Assembly (NCBI RefSeq): GCF_035818615.1
Contig: NZ_JAYKZY010000002.1
Coordinates: forward strand, 2,420,501 to 2,484,500
DNA from: Sphingobium sp. CR2-8
GTDB taxonomy: Bacteria > Pseudomonadota > Alphaproteobacteria > Sphingomonadales > Sphingomonadaceae
Length of the DNA: 64,000 nucleotides
Direction: 5' to 3'
Position numbers and translations under genes: made by a program
The notes under the pieces: model-generated
The model's database searches: none
Seen by the model: the letters and a program-made list of their open reading frames with translations, nothing else
What the model was told of the DNA's origin: nothing
Shown here: one piece after another, positions 7,151 through 16,082 of the stretch
Numbering within the stretch: the first letter of the stretch is position 1
Layout of the letters: every line of letters starts with the position of its first letter

Positions 7151-9355
7151 ATGATGTCCGTTTCACGCGTAAGAGCAGTATTGCTTTTTGGAACCACTTT
7201 GTGCGGCATTGGCGCGCTTCCAGCTCGCGCACAGGATGCAGCGGTATCAGACATTGTCGTGACCGCGCAGAAGCGCGCGGAAAATGTTCAAGATGTCCCT
7301 TTGGCTGTGACCGTGGTGGGTGCGCAGCAGCTTGAAAATGCCAGCGTCCGGGATTTCAGCGAACTGACGAAGGTCGCGCCTTCGCTCACAATCCGTCCTA
7401 GCGACGCGGCACAGAATGCATCGATCCAGATTCGCGGTATCGGCACATTCGCCTTCAGCCCCGGCGTCGAGTTTGCCGTTGCGATCCAGATCGACGATGT
7501 GCCGGTCGCATTTCAGGCGCGCGCATTTGCCGACCTGTCGGATGTGGAACGCATCGAAGTCCTGCGCGGTCCGCAAAGCACTCTCTATGGCAAGAATGCC
7601 TCCGCAGGTCTGATCAATATCGTAACCAAGTCTCCAGGTGACAAATTTGCCGCCCGCTTCGCGTTGACAGCGACAACGGATGACGAGCAACGTCTGGAAA
7701 TGTCTGCATCCGGACCCGTCACGGATACGCTGGGGGTCAGCTTTGGCGGATCGTACCGCTATTTCGATGGCAATGTGAAAAATATCTTTACCGGCGATAC
7801 CGTAAACGGATCTGAAAATATCGTCGTCCGCAGCAAGCTGGTCTGGAAGCCGACGCCCGACCTGGCCGTCGATGTCAATTTAAGCTATATGAAGGTCGAT
7901 TCCGATCCAACCTATGTATACCGCACCTTGTCGCCCAACGCGCGGCTGCGCGGCAATACCAGCCAGACGCCAGCGGTCATCATGCCGGGCATCACGCCGG
8001 GGCCGAATAATCTTCAGGTGGCGCTCAATGAGCAACCCTTCTTCAACTCGACGGATTTCGCCAAGTCCCTTCGCGTCAGCTGGACCTTGCCCAATGATCT
8101 GACCCTGATGTCGATCACGGCGCATGATGACTATGATTCCAAGGACCATATCGATTCAGATCGTACGATTTCGCCCATCATCTCCAATTTCGCGGACGGC
8201 ACCTTTGGTGGTAAGGCTTTCACGCAGGAACTGCGCTTGGTGTCTCCTGGCAATCAGCCCTTCATGTATACCCTCGGCCTGTTCTATGCCGACACCGACC
8301 TTACGCGGGGATATAAGCGTGGGCCGGCCTTCTCACTCGCCGAATGGAACGCGACCAGTGAATCGCGGCAATGGGCCGCATTTGGCCAGGGAGATTGGGA
8401 ATTTGCCGAAGGCACCACGCTGACGGTTGGCGTTCGAGGGCAACGTGAGAAGATTGGCTATACGTTCAATGATCTTCGCACCAATCCGATATCGCGTTTT
8501 TCGGGCGGAGCGACCGACAATGTCATGACATATCGCGCCGGGCTGAAGCATGAATTCGACAACGACATCATGATCTTCGGCTCTTATGCGCGGGGACATA
8601 AGGGGCAGGCTTATGACCTTACCACCGGCTTCAATGCACTCAGAGCCAGCCTTGGCCCGTTGATGCCGGAAAAGTCGGACGCGTTCGAGGCTGGCCTGCG
8701 CGCCCAGTTCTTCGATCGCAGGGTGACGTTTAACCTAACCGCATTCCATGTCGACTATCGCGACCTGCAGACGCAGAGCATTGAGGACATCCAAGGCATC
8801 CCGACTTTCCGCCTGACGAATGTGGGCAAATCGCGCACGAAGGGCGTGGAAGTCGATCTGGCAGCTCGCCCTGTGGACGGCCTGTCGCTGGCGGGCGGGC
8901 TGGCTTATACCGACGCGACGTTTGTCGATTTCCCGACGGCCGCCTGCTACCCCGGCCAGACTGCGGCGCAGGGTTGCACGGGCACGCCTGGCCGCCAGGA
9001 CTTGTCCGGCGCATCGCTGTCGGTTCCGAAATGGAAAGCGAATGTGAGTTGGGATTATGCCTTCCCCGTTGGCGGGGTCGAGGGACTGATCGGCGGCAAC
9101 TACACCTGGCAAAGCAAGACGGCCTCTACCGATCCGTCCACAATCATCGGCGCCTATGGGGTGACGAACATCACGGCTGGCATACGCGCAGGGAACGTCA
9201 CGGTCCGCGCTTTCGTCAACAACCTGTTCGACAAACATTATCCGGTGAATATCGGAAATCAGTATAGCAATTTCGGCAATCAGGCGGCGATAGACTTCCT
9301 GCCCGGCCGCGATTTCAAACGCTACGGCGGATTGCGCCTGTCTGCCGACTTCTAA
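7151..9355 (+). CDS. TonB-dependent receptor
   Basis: This 734-residue outer-membrane receptor has a signal peptide (cleavage near ARAQ) and a TonB-box-like segment SDIVVTAQKR at about 33. A plug domain covers about 45-160 (VERIEVLRGPQSTLYGKNASAG) and a 22-strand-type barrel ends in a C-terminal Phe (RLSADF). Length is typical. GGGAGAGG precedes two tandem ATGs (7151 and 7154). Its place beside the lyase, GH2 and esterase genes suggests import of oligosaccharide products across the outer membrane, energised by TonB-ExbBD. A hairpin follows at 9418-9446. Confidence 0.92.
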   Translation: MMSVSRVRAVLLFGTTLCGIGALPARAQDAAVSDIVVTAQKRAENVQDVPLAVTVVGAQQLENASVRDFSELTKVAPSLTIRPSDAAQNASIQIRGIGTFAFSPGVEFAVAIQIDDVPVAFQARAFADLSDVERIEVLRGPQSTLYGKNASAGLINIVTKSPGDKFAARFALTATTDDEQRLEMSASGPVTDTLGVSFGGSYRYFDGNVKNIFTGDTVNGSENIVVRSKLVWKPTPDLAVDVNLSYMKVDSDPTYVYRTLSPNARLRGNTSQTPAVIMPGITPGPNNLQVALNEQPFFNSTDFAKSLRVSWTLPNDLTLMSITAHDDYDSKDHIDSDRTISPIISNFADGTFGGKAFTQELRLVSPGNQPFMYTLGLFYADTDLTRGYKRGPAFSLAEWNATSESRQWAAFGQGDWEFAEGTTLTVGVRGQREKIGYTFNDLRTNPISRFSGGATDNVMTYRAGLKHEFDNDIMIFGSYARGHKGQAYDLTTGFNALRASLGPLMPEKSDAFEAGLRAQFFDRRVTFNLTAFHVDYRDLQTQSIEDIQGIPTFRLTNVGKSRTKGVEVDLAARPVDGLSLAGGLAYTDATFVDFPTAACYPGQTAAQGCTGTPGRQDLSGASLSVPKWKANVSWDYAFPVGGVEGLIGGNYTWQSKTASTDPSTIIGAYGVTNITAGIRAGNVTVRAFVNNLFDKHYPVNIGNQYSNFGNQAAIDFLPGRDFKRYGGLRLSADF

Positions 9356-9417
9356 AGTGATTTTCAAGCGATCAGTATCGATCGCTGGTCGAGACATCGC
9401 GGTAAACAAGATTTGGA

Positions 9418-9446
9418 GTAGCGATCTTATCCATTCAGATCGCTAC
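9418..9446 (+). terminator. hairpin downstream of the TonB receptor gene
   Basis: GTAGCGATCT and AGATCGCTAC form a perfect 10-bp stem with a 9-nt loop, 62 bp after the receptor stop. No T-run follows, so it may be a processing or Rho-assisted end rather than a classic intrinsic terminator. Confidence 0.5.
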
Positions 9447-9553
9447 CCCAAAGACCCTCTACAGGATCGATCAAATACCTAAAAATAATTGATGCCAAGG
9501 TTATCGTTACCTGCCCCGGTCGTAATTTCGTCACGTTCGAGCCTGCCGCCTGT

Positions 9554-9724
9554 CTAACGGCGTGCCTGCGCCTGGGCTTGCGCGTAGGTGGGCTGATAGC
9601 CGACCTTTGCGCCCGCATTGCGCTTCAACGCGCGCGCGATGGTCGACGGCTGGCGATCCTGAGTTGCAGCGATTTGCCGGATCGATTGCCGTTCCTCAAG
9701 CGAAAGCTGGCGGTAATTTGACAT
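9554..9724 (-). pseudogene. IS30-family transposase remnant (N-terminal HTH)
   Basis: A 56-codon reverse-strand frame reads MSNYRQLSLEERQSIRQIAA and continues to YQPTYAQAQAQARR before a TAG. This is the layout of the N-terminal helix-turn-helix and linker of IS30-family transposases (LSLEER, IA, ALKRN, Y-P, A-RR). The catalytic DDE part is absent and no IS ends were found. It is therefore a short remnant or, less likely, a small regulator derived from one. Confidence 0.55.
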
Positions 9725-10224
9725 GGCAGTAGTCGGAATGTTTGGCTGAGGACGCAGTCCTGGGCGAACCTGTCTCTATCGGCGCCGTTTCGCTTCGGCG
9801 ATTTTCCCTGCAAACCATCTAAAAATTGAGACTGGCTTTTTTGCGCGATCAAAAGCCTTTCAGAATGTCGTAATTCCTAGAGTTACATAGCAGCTTTCCC
9901 TGCTTGGATTGGCAGGGAAGGAGCAGGGAAACAGCAGGCCGTCAGCAGATTTCAAAAACGGCCCTTGTTGGCCGTCCTTGACCCACTGAAATTCACTGCA
10001 AAAGTAAACTAAAATGGAACCGCAATGACATAAAAGAAAGTAAATTAGAGCATGTCACGAGTTTTATCGTTAAATTTCTGCTTTCCTTTACTTCCTATTT
10101 CATCTATATATTCGATTGACCATGCGGTTCGCGCCGCCATGATCGCTAGAAGACGAGGCAAAATGTAATTCAACATGCCCCGTCGTGCGCGTAACGCGAT
10201 GAGGCCTTTGATGGAGGCGTTATC
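9725..10224. other. gene-poor spacer
   Basis: About 500 bp without a supportable gene. Short open frames here have no family resemblance that I recognise. The segment around 10000-10130 is noticeably AT-rich compared with the flanking catabolic genes, which fits DNA of mixed origin. Confidence 0.5.
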
Positions 10225-10419
10225 GTGCGAATGGCGGTTAAGAAGTATAAATCCAACAGAGCGATGGCTATCGACCGATAGGAAGAGGTCGCGGTTGGCG
10301 AGCTGAAGGCTGCTGCGCGCAAGCTACGCACGCATCCCTCCGGCAAAAAGCGCAGTCTCGAGGCCAGCATCCACGAATATGGGATCCTCAATCCCATCGC
10401 AGCTTTTTGTCGGCGCTGA
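10225..10419 (+). pseudogene. ParB-like nuclease-domain remnant
   Basis: From a GTG at 10225 the frame reads into MAVKKYKSNRAMAIDR, hits a TAG, and continues in the same frame with VAVGELKAAARKLRTHPSGK and then SLEASIHEYGILNPI before a TGA. The second part resembles the start of ParB/Srx-like domains (NPR-H..K-I..L..SI.E.GF..PI). Such domains occur in plasmid and phage-derived modification genes. The internal stop and lack of the rest of the domain mark it as a remnant. Confidence 0.5.
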
Positions 10420-10908
10420 TCTGTCGCCCTCGCATTGGAGCCGCAGTCGACACCCGTATTCCCGCTTTATGCCGTAAACGTTTAAATCGGCTCGCATTTA
10501 TGGCACAGCCCGCAAGCTGCCGACACTTTTCTATGCGCGGCAGCGTCAGGCCTGACATTCGCTGCGGAGTGGGTGACCCGTTCAATCCATACCGGATGCG
10601 ACAATCTTGCTCCCCTCCCGTCCGTCCGGTTACTTTTTCAGTACCGTCAGTGTCCGTGCACTGGCGGAGCTTTTCCGTTATCGATCGACTTCGTTATCGA
10701 CGGCTAGCGCATTGGCATATGTCATCAAATTTTGGCCGGTAGGTGACCGTCCGGTTCGGAGTCGGGTTGCGAGGATAACAGACACTCATTCGCTGTCGGC
10801 TGCCGACCAAATTGCGGCGTTTGCCCCTCTTGGCGCGAACGTCCGGATCTGACAGGAGCCGCCATCCGGGCGTAATGCAGTTGCCGGTCTCCAGCCGACC
10901 CGTCCTGA
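10420..10908. other. gene-poor spacer left of the first IS66 element
   Basis: No gene can be supported here. The stretch contains one copy of a 78-bp dispersed repeat (10733-10810) and the left copy of the IS66 target duplication at its end. Confidence 0.5.
10733..10810 (+). repeat. 78-bp dispersed repeat, copy 1
   Basis: The segment shares about 80 percent of its bases, without gaps by eye, with 57461-57538. The best-conserved core is CCGGTTCGGAG and the end GTCGGCTGCCGACCAA, which contains a small hairpin (GTCGGC/GCCGAC). Both copies are in gene-poor DNA near recombination scars. On the reverse strand both copies read similarly (NPxPNRT...YRP), so it may be the decayed tail of a coding sequence spread in this genome. 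Confidence 0.6.
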
Positions 10909-10985
10909 GTAAGCGGTAAAAATCCCCCACATTTTCATGATTTGGCGATTTGGTAATTAGTGCGCCTTGCATTTGCGAGGTTGCG

Positions 10986-11447
10986 ATGAGTGGTGATTTC
11001 GAAACGGGTTTCGAAACTGAAAGGGCTGAGAGGGCAGGCAAGGCCGAGCGTCTTGATGTCATTCCCTTGTCGAATGGCAACCGTGGATGGACTCCGGCGG
11101 CGAAGGCGCGGATCATTGAGGAGAGCTTCAAGCAGGGAGCGAATGTGTCTGAGGTGGCGCGGCGTCATGGCATGCTCCCGCAACAGCTTTATAACTGGCG
11201 AGGGCGTTTCCGAGAGCGGGCCGAGGGGATGGCCTTTGTTCCCGCGGTGATCGAAGACCCGGCTGCACCTCCCGTACCGCCGCCATCTTCCGGGCCACCG
11301 GCGCCCTCAGTGTCATCGTTGCCCGCGAGCCTGAGGAGTGGCGGTGAGATCGTCATCGAGACCCGCGGGCTGTCGATCCGCATCCCGTCGCACGTCGATG
11401 CCGACCATATCGAGCGGGTGCTCCTGGCCGCGCGGGTGACCACGTGA
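10986..11447 (+). CDS. tnpA: IS66 TnpA (HTH accessory protein)
   Basis: The product has 153 residues. The N-terminal half carries a helix-turn-helix (WTPAAKARIIEESFKQGANV, then VARRHGMLPQQLYNWR) typical of IS66 TnpA, followed by a proline-rich linker and a C-terminal part (IVIETRGLSIRIPSHVD). GAGG lies 5 nt before the chosen ATG. An ATG 36 nt upstream is less likely. Its stop overlaps the tnpB GTG by four bases, so the two are translationally coupled. TnpA is needed together with TnpB and TnpC for transposition of related elements. Confidence 0.9.
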   Translation: MSGDFETGFETERAERAGKAERLDVIPLSNGNRGWTPAAKARIIEESFKQGANVSEVARRHGMLPQQLYNWRGRFRERAEGMAFVPAVIEDPAAPPVPPPSSGPPAPSVSSLPASLRSGGEIVIETRGLSIRIPSHVDADHIERVLLAARVTT

Positions 11448-11797
11448 TCATCCCGCCCGGGCCGTTGAAGGTGCTGGTTGCAACCCAGCCCGTGGACTTC
11501 AGGAAGGGCATGGTAGGCCTCGCCTCACTGGTGCAGCAGGAACTGCGGCTCGACCCATTCTCAGGCATGCTTTTTGTCTTCCGGGCACGCCGGGCAGACA
11601 GGATAAAACTCCTGCTATGGGATGGCACCGGGCTCGTACTCGTGACGAAGCGGTTGCAGGATGGGAAGTTCCGCTGGCCCCGACCGGGAGACGGCGTGAT
11701 GAAGCTGTCGGCGGCCCAGGCTTCGGCGTTGTTCGAGGGGCTGGACTGGTCGCGCATGCATGTGCCGCGCGTGCCAAAACCACTTCATGCACAGTAG
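11444..11797 (+). CDS. tnpB: IS66 TnpB (Orf2 family)
   Basis: This 117-residue protein starts at a GTG inside the GTGA overlap with tnpA. It has the family signature throughout: VDFRKGMVGLASLVQ, DPFSGMLFVFRARRADRIKLL, WDGTGLVL, and KRLQDGKFRWP. Biochemical function is not known; it is required for transposition in studied IS66 elements. Confidence 0.93.
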   Translation: MIIPPGPLKVLVATQPVDFRKGMVGLASLVQQELRLDPFSGMLFVFRARRADRIKLLLWDGTGLVLVTKRLQDGKFRWPRPGDGVMKLSAAQASALFEGLDWSRMHVPRVPKPLHAQ

Positions 11798-11864
11798 ATC
11801 GCACGCCTGATTCTGTCTGGCGCAGGGGTGTTCCCAGCCGTGCGAAACCGGCTAGAATACGGGC

Positions 11865-13478
11865 GTGGCGGCGCATCCTGAACCCCCTCTCGAGACCAGC
11901 CCGGAGGCTGGATATGACGAGCTTCCCGATAATGTGGAGCAGCTCAAGGCGATGGTGCTGGCCGAGCGCGCTCGCGCGGCGCGGCTTGAACATATCCTCA
12001 AGCTGATCAACCGCTCGACCTTCGGCAAGCGTTCGGAAAAGCTCCCGGTCGATCAACTGGCATTGACGCTGGAAGACCAGGGCGTCGCCCTTGGCGAAGC
12101 CGATGGCTTGCAGGACAAGACCGCCGAGGAGGCCGAACGTTATGGCCTCAGGCCGCGTCGTCGACGGGCTCCGGATGCCGAGCGCGCATCACTGCCAGCG
12201 CATCTGCCGCGCTTCGAGACAGTGATCGAGCCCGAAAGCCTGGAATGTGCCTGTGGCGGGGCGCTACACAAGATCGGTGAGGACCGGTCCGAAAGGCTCG
12301 ACATCATCCCGGCCCAGCATCGTGTGATGGTGACGATCCGACCCCGCTATGCCTGCCGCTGCTGTAGCGACGGCGTTCGCCAGGCGTTGGCACCGGCACA
12401 TGTCGTGCCGGGCGGCTTGCCGACCGAAGCGCTGATCGCCGATGTTCTGATCAACAAATATTGCGACCACTTGCCGCTTTACCGTCAGTCGAAGATCTTC
12501 GCCCGGCAAGGCATCGAGATCAGCCGCGCCACTCTGGCGAACTGGGTTGGTCGCGGCATCGCTGCGCTGATGCCGATCACCGACAGGATGCGCGCCGATG
12601 CGCTTGCCCGTGCCCGTCTGTTCGTCGACGAAACTACGGTCAAGGTGCTGGCACCGGGAACGGGCAAGACGAAAACCGGCTACATGTGGGTCATAGTGTG
12701 CGACGATCGCGCTCATGGCGGCGTCGATCCGCCTCTGGCGCTCTATACCTATATGCCGGGACGCGGAAAAATGTGGGCCAGGCAGTTGCTAGGGTCATAC
12801 CAGGGCATCCTACAGGTCGATGCCTGGCAGGCTTATGACCAGTTCGGCAAGGATGATAGCGCCGACGCCGGCGTCACGAAGTCCTTTTGTTGGGCTCACC
12901 TGCGACGCGGCTTCGTCGATGCAGGCAGCGATGCCCCGGTCGCGCAGGACGCCTTGCAGCGCATTGCCGAAATCTATCGCATCGAGAAGGAAATCCGGGG
13001 GCGCGCGGCCGAGGAACGCCTTGCCGTCAGGCAGGAGCGAACCCGTCCACTGGTCGACAAGCTCCATGCCTGGTTCGCCGCCACCGCACCGCGCATGATG
13101 GCTGGATCGGCAACGAGCGATGCGATGAAATATGCGCTCAAGCGCTGGGCGGGCTTTACCCGGTTCCTCGACGACGGCAGGATCGAGATCGACAACAACG
13201 CCGCCGAACGGGCCGTCAGGCCGGTGACTCTCCAAAGAAAAAATGCACTCTTCACCGGCCACCAACTCGGCGCCGAAAACTGGGCAGCGATCTCCTCGCT
13301 GGTCGAAACCTGCAAGATGCTGGACGTCAATCCCTACGCCTATCTCTGCGATGTCCTGGCCCGGATCATCACCCGCGCAGACACCGATCCCATCGACGAT
13401 CTGTTGCCGTACAACTGGCTCGATGCCAACGCCGCCCAAGCTTCGTTCGAACTAAGCAGCATCGCAAGCGCCGCCTGA
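11865..13478 (+). CDS. tnpC: IS66 TnpC transposase
   Basis: This 537-residue transposase begins at a GTG. It has a leucine-zipper-like N-terminus (about 25-60), a zinc-finger region (CACGG then CRCC) near 125-170, and a DDE domain. Likely catalytic acids are in FVDETTVKVL, ILQVDAWQAY and IEIDNNAAER, the last being the very conserved IS66 block. The C-terminus ends in DLLPYNWLDA, the family tail. No damage is visible. Confidence 0.93.
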   Translation: MAAHPEPPLETSPEAGYDELPDNVEQLKAMVLAERARAARLEHILKLINRSTFGKRSEKLPVDQLALTLEDQGVALGEADGLQDKTAEEAERYGLRPRRRRAPDAERASLPAHLPRFETVIEPESLECACGGALHKIGEDRSERLDIIPAQHRVMVTIRPRYACRCCSDGVRQALAPAHVVPGGLPTEALIADVLINKYCDHLPLYRQSKIFARQGIEISRATLANWVGRGIAALMPITDRMRADALARARLFVDETTVKVLAPGTGKTKTGYMWVIVCDDRAHGGVDPPLALYTYMPGRGKMWARQLLGSYQGILQVDAWQAYDQFGKDDSADAGVTKSFCWAHLRRGFVDAGSDAPVAQDALQRIAEIYRIEKEIRGRAAEERLAVRQERTRPLVDKLHAWFAATAPRMMAGSATSDAMKYALKRWAGFTRFLDDGRIEIDNNAAERAVRPVTLQRKNALFTGHQLGAENWAAISSLVETCKMLDVNPYAYLCDVLARIITRADTDPIDDLLPYNWLDANAAQASFELSSIASAA

Positions 13479-13588
13479 TCACTCAGATGACAGCACCGCT
13501 CCCAAGGCCACGTGGGGGATTTTTACCGCTTACCGTCCTGACGTTGCATTCTGCCGTCCACCTTCAACTCGTTGGGATGGTCCGGGAC

Positions 13589-14197
13589 TTAGGCCATTAC
13601 CCCGTCGTGCGAACGCGCCATGGCGCGCCTAAAGGCGTCGCGCCCTGTGGTACGAGCGAGATAGGCTTGTTCTACTTCACCAAGGATAATGCAATTGCGT
13701 TGGCCTAGGTTCAGGGCGTAGGTCGCCGAGATGTCGGCAGCAGTGAATGCCTCGCCCGCGAGATAGGGCTGTCTGACAAGCTTTAAACGTTTCTAGAGCG
13801 ACCGCAAGCACTAGGTTACGCCCCAATTCTCTCGCTCGGCTTCGGGCGCGATAAATCGGCTGACAACGACGAGCATCATCAGGGTCGCGAGCCCGGCCTC
13901 GCCCAGGTGGAGAAACTGCTGATAGGCGGCGAGGTCCGGATCGTGCGGCGCTGGCGCCAGCTGAGTCGGTCCATAGCGGGCCATCAGATACTCCATGATG
14001 GCGATCGATTCGACCATAACGACGTCGCTATCCTGAATCGCCGGGATTCAGTCAGCAGGGTTGACCGCCAGAAACTCGAGATTTTGCTCGGATGTCATCA
14101 TGTCCACTTGCCGCAAGGCATAGGGAAGGCCCATCTCTTCCAACAACCAAACGACCCGAATCGATCGCGAGGTCTGTCCGCCCCATATGGTAATCAT
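13589..14197 (-). pseudogene. glutathione S-transferase pseudogene
   Basis: From the ATG at 14197 the reverse strand reads a GST thioredoxin-fold start (MITIWGGQTSRSIRVVWLLE, then LPYALRQVD). An in-frame TGA falls where GST proteins have R/K before IPA, and the frame resumes with IPAIQDSDVVMVESIAIMEY and YGPTQLAP. A second disruption near 13800-13815 ends the frame after ENWGVT. The C-terminal helix region (PYLAGEAFTAADI, ATYALNLGQ) is found in a shifted frame down to 13589. One nonsense change plus a frameshift or small deletion make it non-functional. IS66 element A ends 47 bp beyond its 3' end. Confidence 0.85.
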
Positions 14198-14453
14198 GCT
14201 TCGGCCATTTCCTTACGCGACTAAGGATTGAATGTAACAAACTCCTCGAAAGGCCGGCAGCGGCAGTTTGCGCTGGTAGCTCGCCGCAAGACACAATCAG
14301 TTGATCCTGATCCTTTACAAACCTGACATCATCAAAAACAGATGAATATCATTATTGCTGATGCCGCACTAATAATGCTTCTGAAAGCGCGAATGGACCT
14401 AGGATTTTGCTTATTAAGCAACCATCATTCAGCCCATTATTATAAATTATTCT
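14198..14453. other. AT-rich spacer at the left border of the catabolic island
   Basis: These 256 bp contain no gene. The part at 14330-14453 is strikingly AT-rich for this window and includes TTGCTT-ATT-AAGCAA (14407-14421), a small hairpin just beyond the 3' end of the acyl-CoA ligase gene. It may serve as the end of the reverse-strand operon. Confidence 0.5.
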
Positions 14454-16082
14454 TCAATATTCTTGCAGATTTCGACGAAGTATCTTTCCGGCCGGACTTT
14501 TCGGAAGATCATCAATGATCTTCACAGAGCGAGGATATTTGTAAGCAGCCATACGCTGCTTGCAATAATCTATCAAATCCGCCTCAGACAGCTTCATTCC
14601 CGGCTTCAGCGAAACAATTGCTCTCACTGTTTCACCGCGATAGGCATCCGCGACACCTATTACGCCAACCTCCTTTACGCTGTGATGGGTATAAATGACG
14701 TCTTCCACTTCCCGCGGCCACACCTTGTAACCGCCGGCGATTATCATGTCCTTCTTTCGGTCGATGATGAACAGCCACCCGTCCTCATCCAGAAAACCTA
14801 TGTCGCCCGTACGAAACCCGTCCGGGTGCATAGCTTCTGCGGTGGCAACGGGATTACGCCAATAGCCAGGCGACACAGCGGGTCCGCTAAGGACAATCTC
14901 GCCAGCTTCTCCTGCAGGGAGCTCTTTCCCGTGATCGTCGACGATCCGAACGGAGAATGTTGCGACCGGCTTGCCGACTGATAGCGTTACAGTCTCCGGG
15001 TCTATCCGACTGGACCCGTCTGTCGGCTCCATGAACGCGCCCCCGGTCGTCTCGGTCAGACCGTAGGCGGCGCGAAGCAGGTTGCCGGTGAAGGCGCGAT
15101 ATTGCTCGACCACAGCCACAGGTACGGGCGCACCGCCGCTAAAAGGCTTAACGATGCTTCCCAAAATCTCACGTGTGGCACCTGGGGCGTTCATCAAGGC
15201 GATATAGACCGTTACCGATCCAGAAGTCGTTTGTGGCTTATGCCGCGCAATAGCCTCGATGACGATTGCCGGATCGAACCGGTAGCACAAGATGAGCGAG
15301 CCCATGGCATGGATCGTGCTGCCGCCAGCCATCACTATACCAGCGATGTGAAATAGCGGCGCGATAGCCAAAGTCACAACGCCGTCAGGCAGATCCTGTG
15401 AACCGCGGGACAATTGGGCTCCCCAAGCCACGCCTTTGTGAAGGTTGATCGCAGCCTTCGGTACGCCGCTGGTCCCTGATGTGTAAACGAGCATGGCAAT
15501 GTCATCTGGCTCGATGATCGCCGGGTCGGTAACGATGCCCATGCCGGCCTGGGCAAAAGCGAGGAGATCCGACGCACCGTCCGGTGTTGCGGGCTTCGTT
15601 CCGGCAAACAGCCTTTCATCCGGCCTCTGCTGAAACTCCCACCCGCTGGTGGACAGGATCGTTGCGGGCCGATGGACGTCATCCTCAAGCTTAGTGTAGG
15701 CGAGTTCAAAGAGTTCATTCTCAAGCACCAATACTTTGGGCTCGGCATCATTCAGGACGAAGGCGAGCTCGCGCGCCCTGTTCATCGGGTTAATCGGCAC
15801 AAAGATGCCTCCGCGCTTCCATGTCGCGAACAACACGATAAGAAATTGCGGAATATTCTGCATGAAGCAGGCGAGCCGGTCACCCTTGACAAACCCAGCG
15901 CCGGCGAGGGACGTCGCCAATCCGTGGCTAAGGGCATCGACCTCACCATAGCTCAGCGTAGTGTCAAAATAGTGCACGAAGGGCCGTTCTGGCCCGGCCG
16001 CCACCGCCGAACGAAATAGGGCCAGACCGTTGGCATGATCGGGTTGGCTGTCGAAAGCGCCGGGCGCAACCAATGGATTCAC
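14454..16082 (-). CDS. AMP-forming acyl-CoA ligase
   Basis: This 542-residue member of the ANL superfamily should activate a carboxylic acid to its CoA thioester with ATP. Visible motifs are the P-loop LVYTSGTSGVPKAA near 175, YGLTETTGG near 320, the hinge region FRTGDIGFLDEDGWLFIIDR near 420, and the C-terminal catalytic lysine in PKSPAGKILRR. The frame is open further upstream, but the GTG at 16082 overlaps the thiolase stop as GTGA and has GGAG 8 nt before it. It is the last gene of a reverse operon (SDR, hydrolase, thiolase, ligase), so it probably launches beta-oxidation of the island's substrate or of a side-chain acid. Confidence 0.9.
   Translation of the reverse strand: MNPLVAPGAFDSQPDHANGLALFRSAVAAGPERPFVHYFDTTLSYGEVDALSHGLATSLAGAGFVKGDRLACFMQNIPQFLIVLFATWKRGGIFVPINPMNRARELAFVLNDAEPKVLVLENELFELAYTKLEDDVHRPATILSTSGWEFQQRPDERLFAGTKPATPDGASDLLAFAQAGMGIVTDPAIIEPDDIAMLVYTSGTSGVPKAAINLHKGVAWGAQLSRGSQDLPDGVVTLAIAPLFHIAGIVMAGGSTIHAMGSLILCYRFDPAIVIEAIARHKPQTTSGSVTVYIALMNAPGATREILGSIVKPFSGGAPVPVAVVEQYRAFTGNLLRAAYGLTETTGGAFMEPTDGSSRIDPETVTLSVGKPVATFSVRIVDDHGKELPAGEAGEIVLSGPAVSPGYWRNPVATAEAMHPDGFRTGDIGFLDEDGWLFIIDRKKDMIIAGGYKVWPREVEDVIYTHHSVKEVGVIGVADAYRGETVRAIVSLKPGMKLSEADLIDYCKQRMAAYKYPRSVKIIDDLPKSPAGKILRRNLQEY

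Larger units (their letters stand above)
10909..13533 (+). mobile_element. IS66-family insertion sequence (element A), complete
   Basis: The element is 2625 bp long. Its 22-bp terminal inverted repeats match perfectly (left 10909-10930, beginning GTAAGCGGTAAAAATCCCCC; right 13512-13533). The 8-bp flanks are identical: CGTCCTGA at 10901-10908 and 13534-13541, as expected for IS66 target duplication. It encodes TnpA, TnpB and TnpC in order. Perfect ends and duplication argue for a recent, possibly still mobile insertion. Confidence 0.95.
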
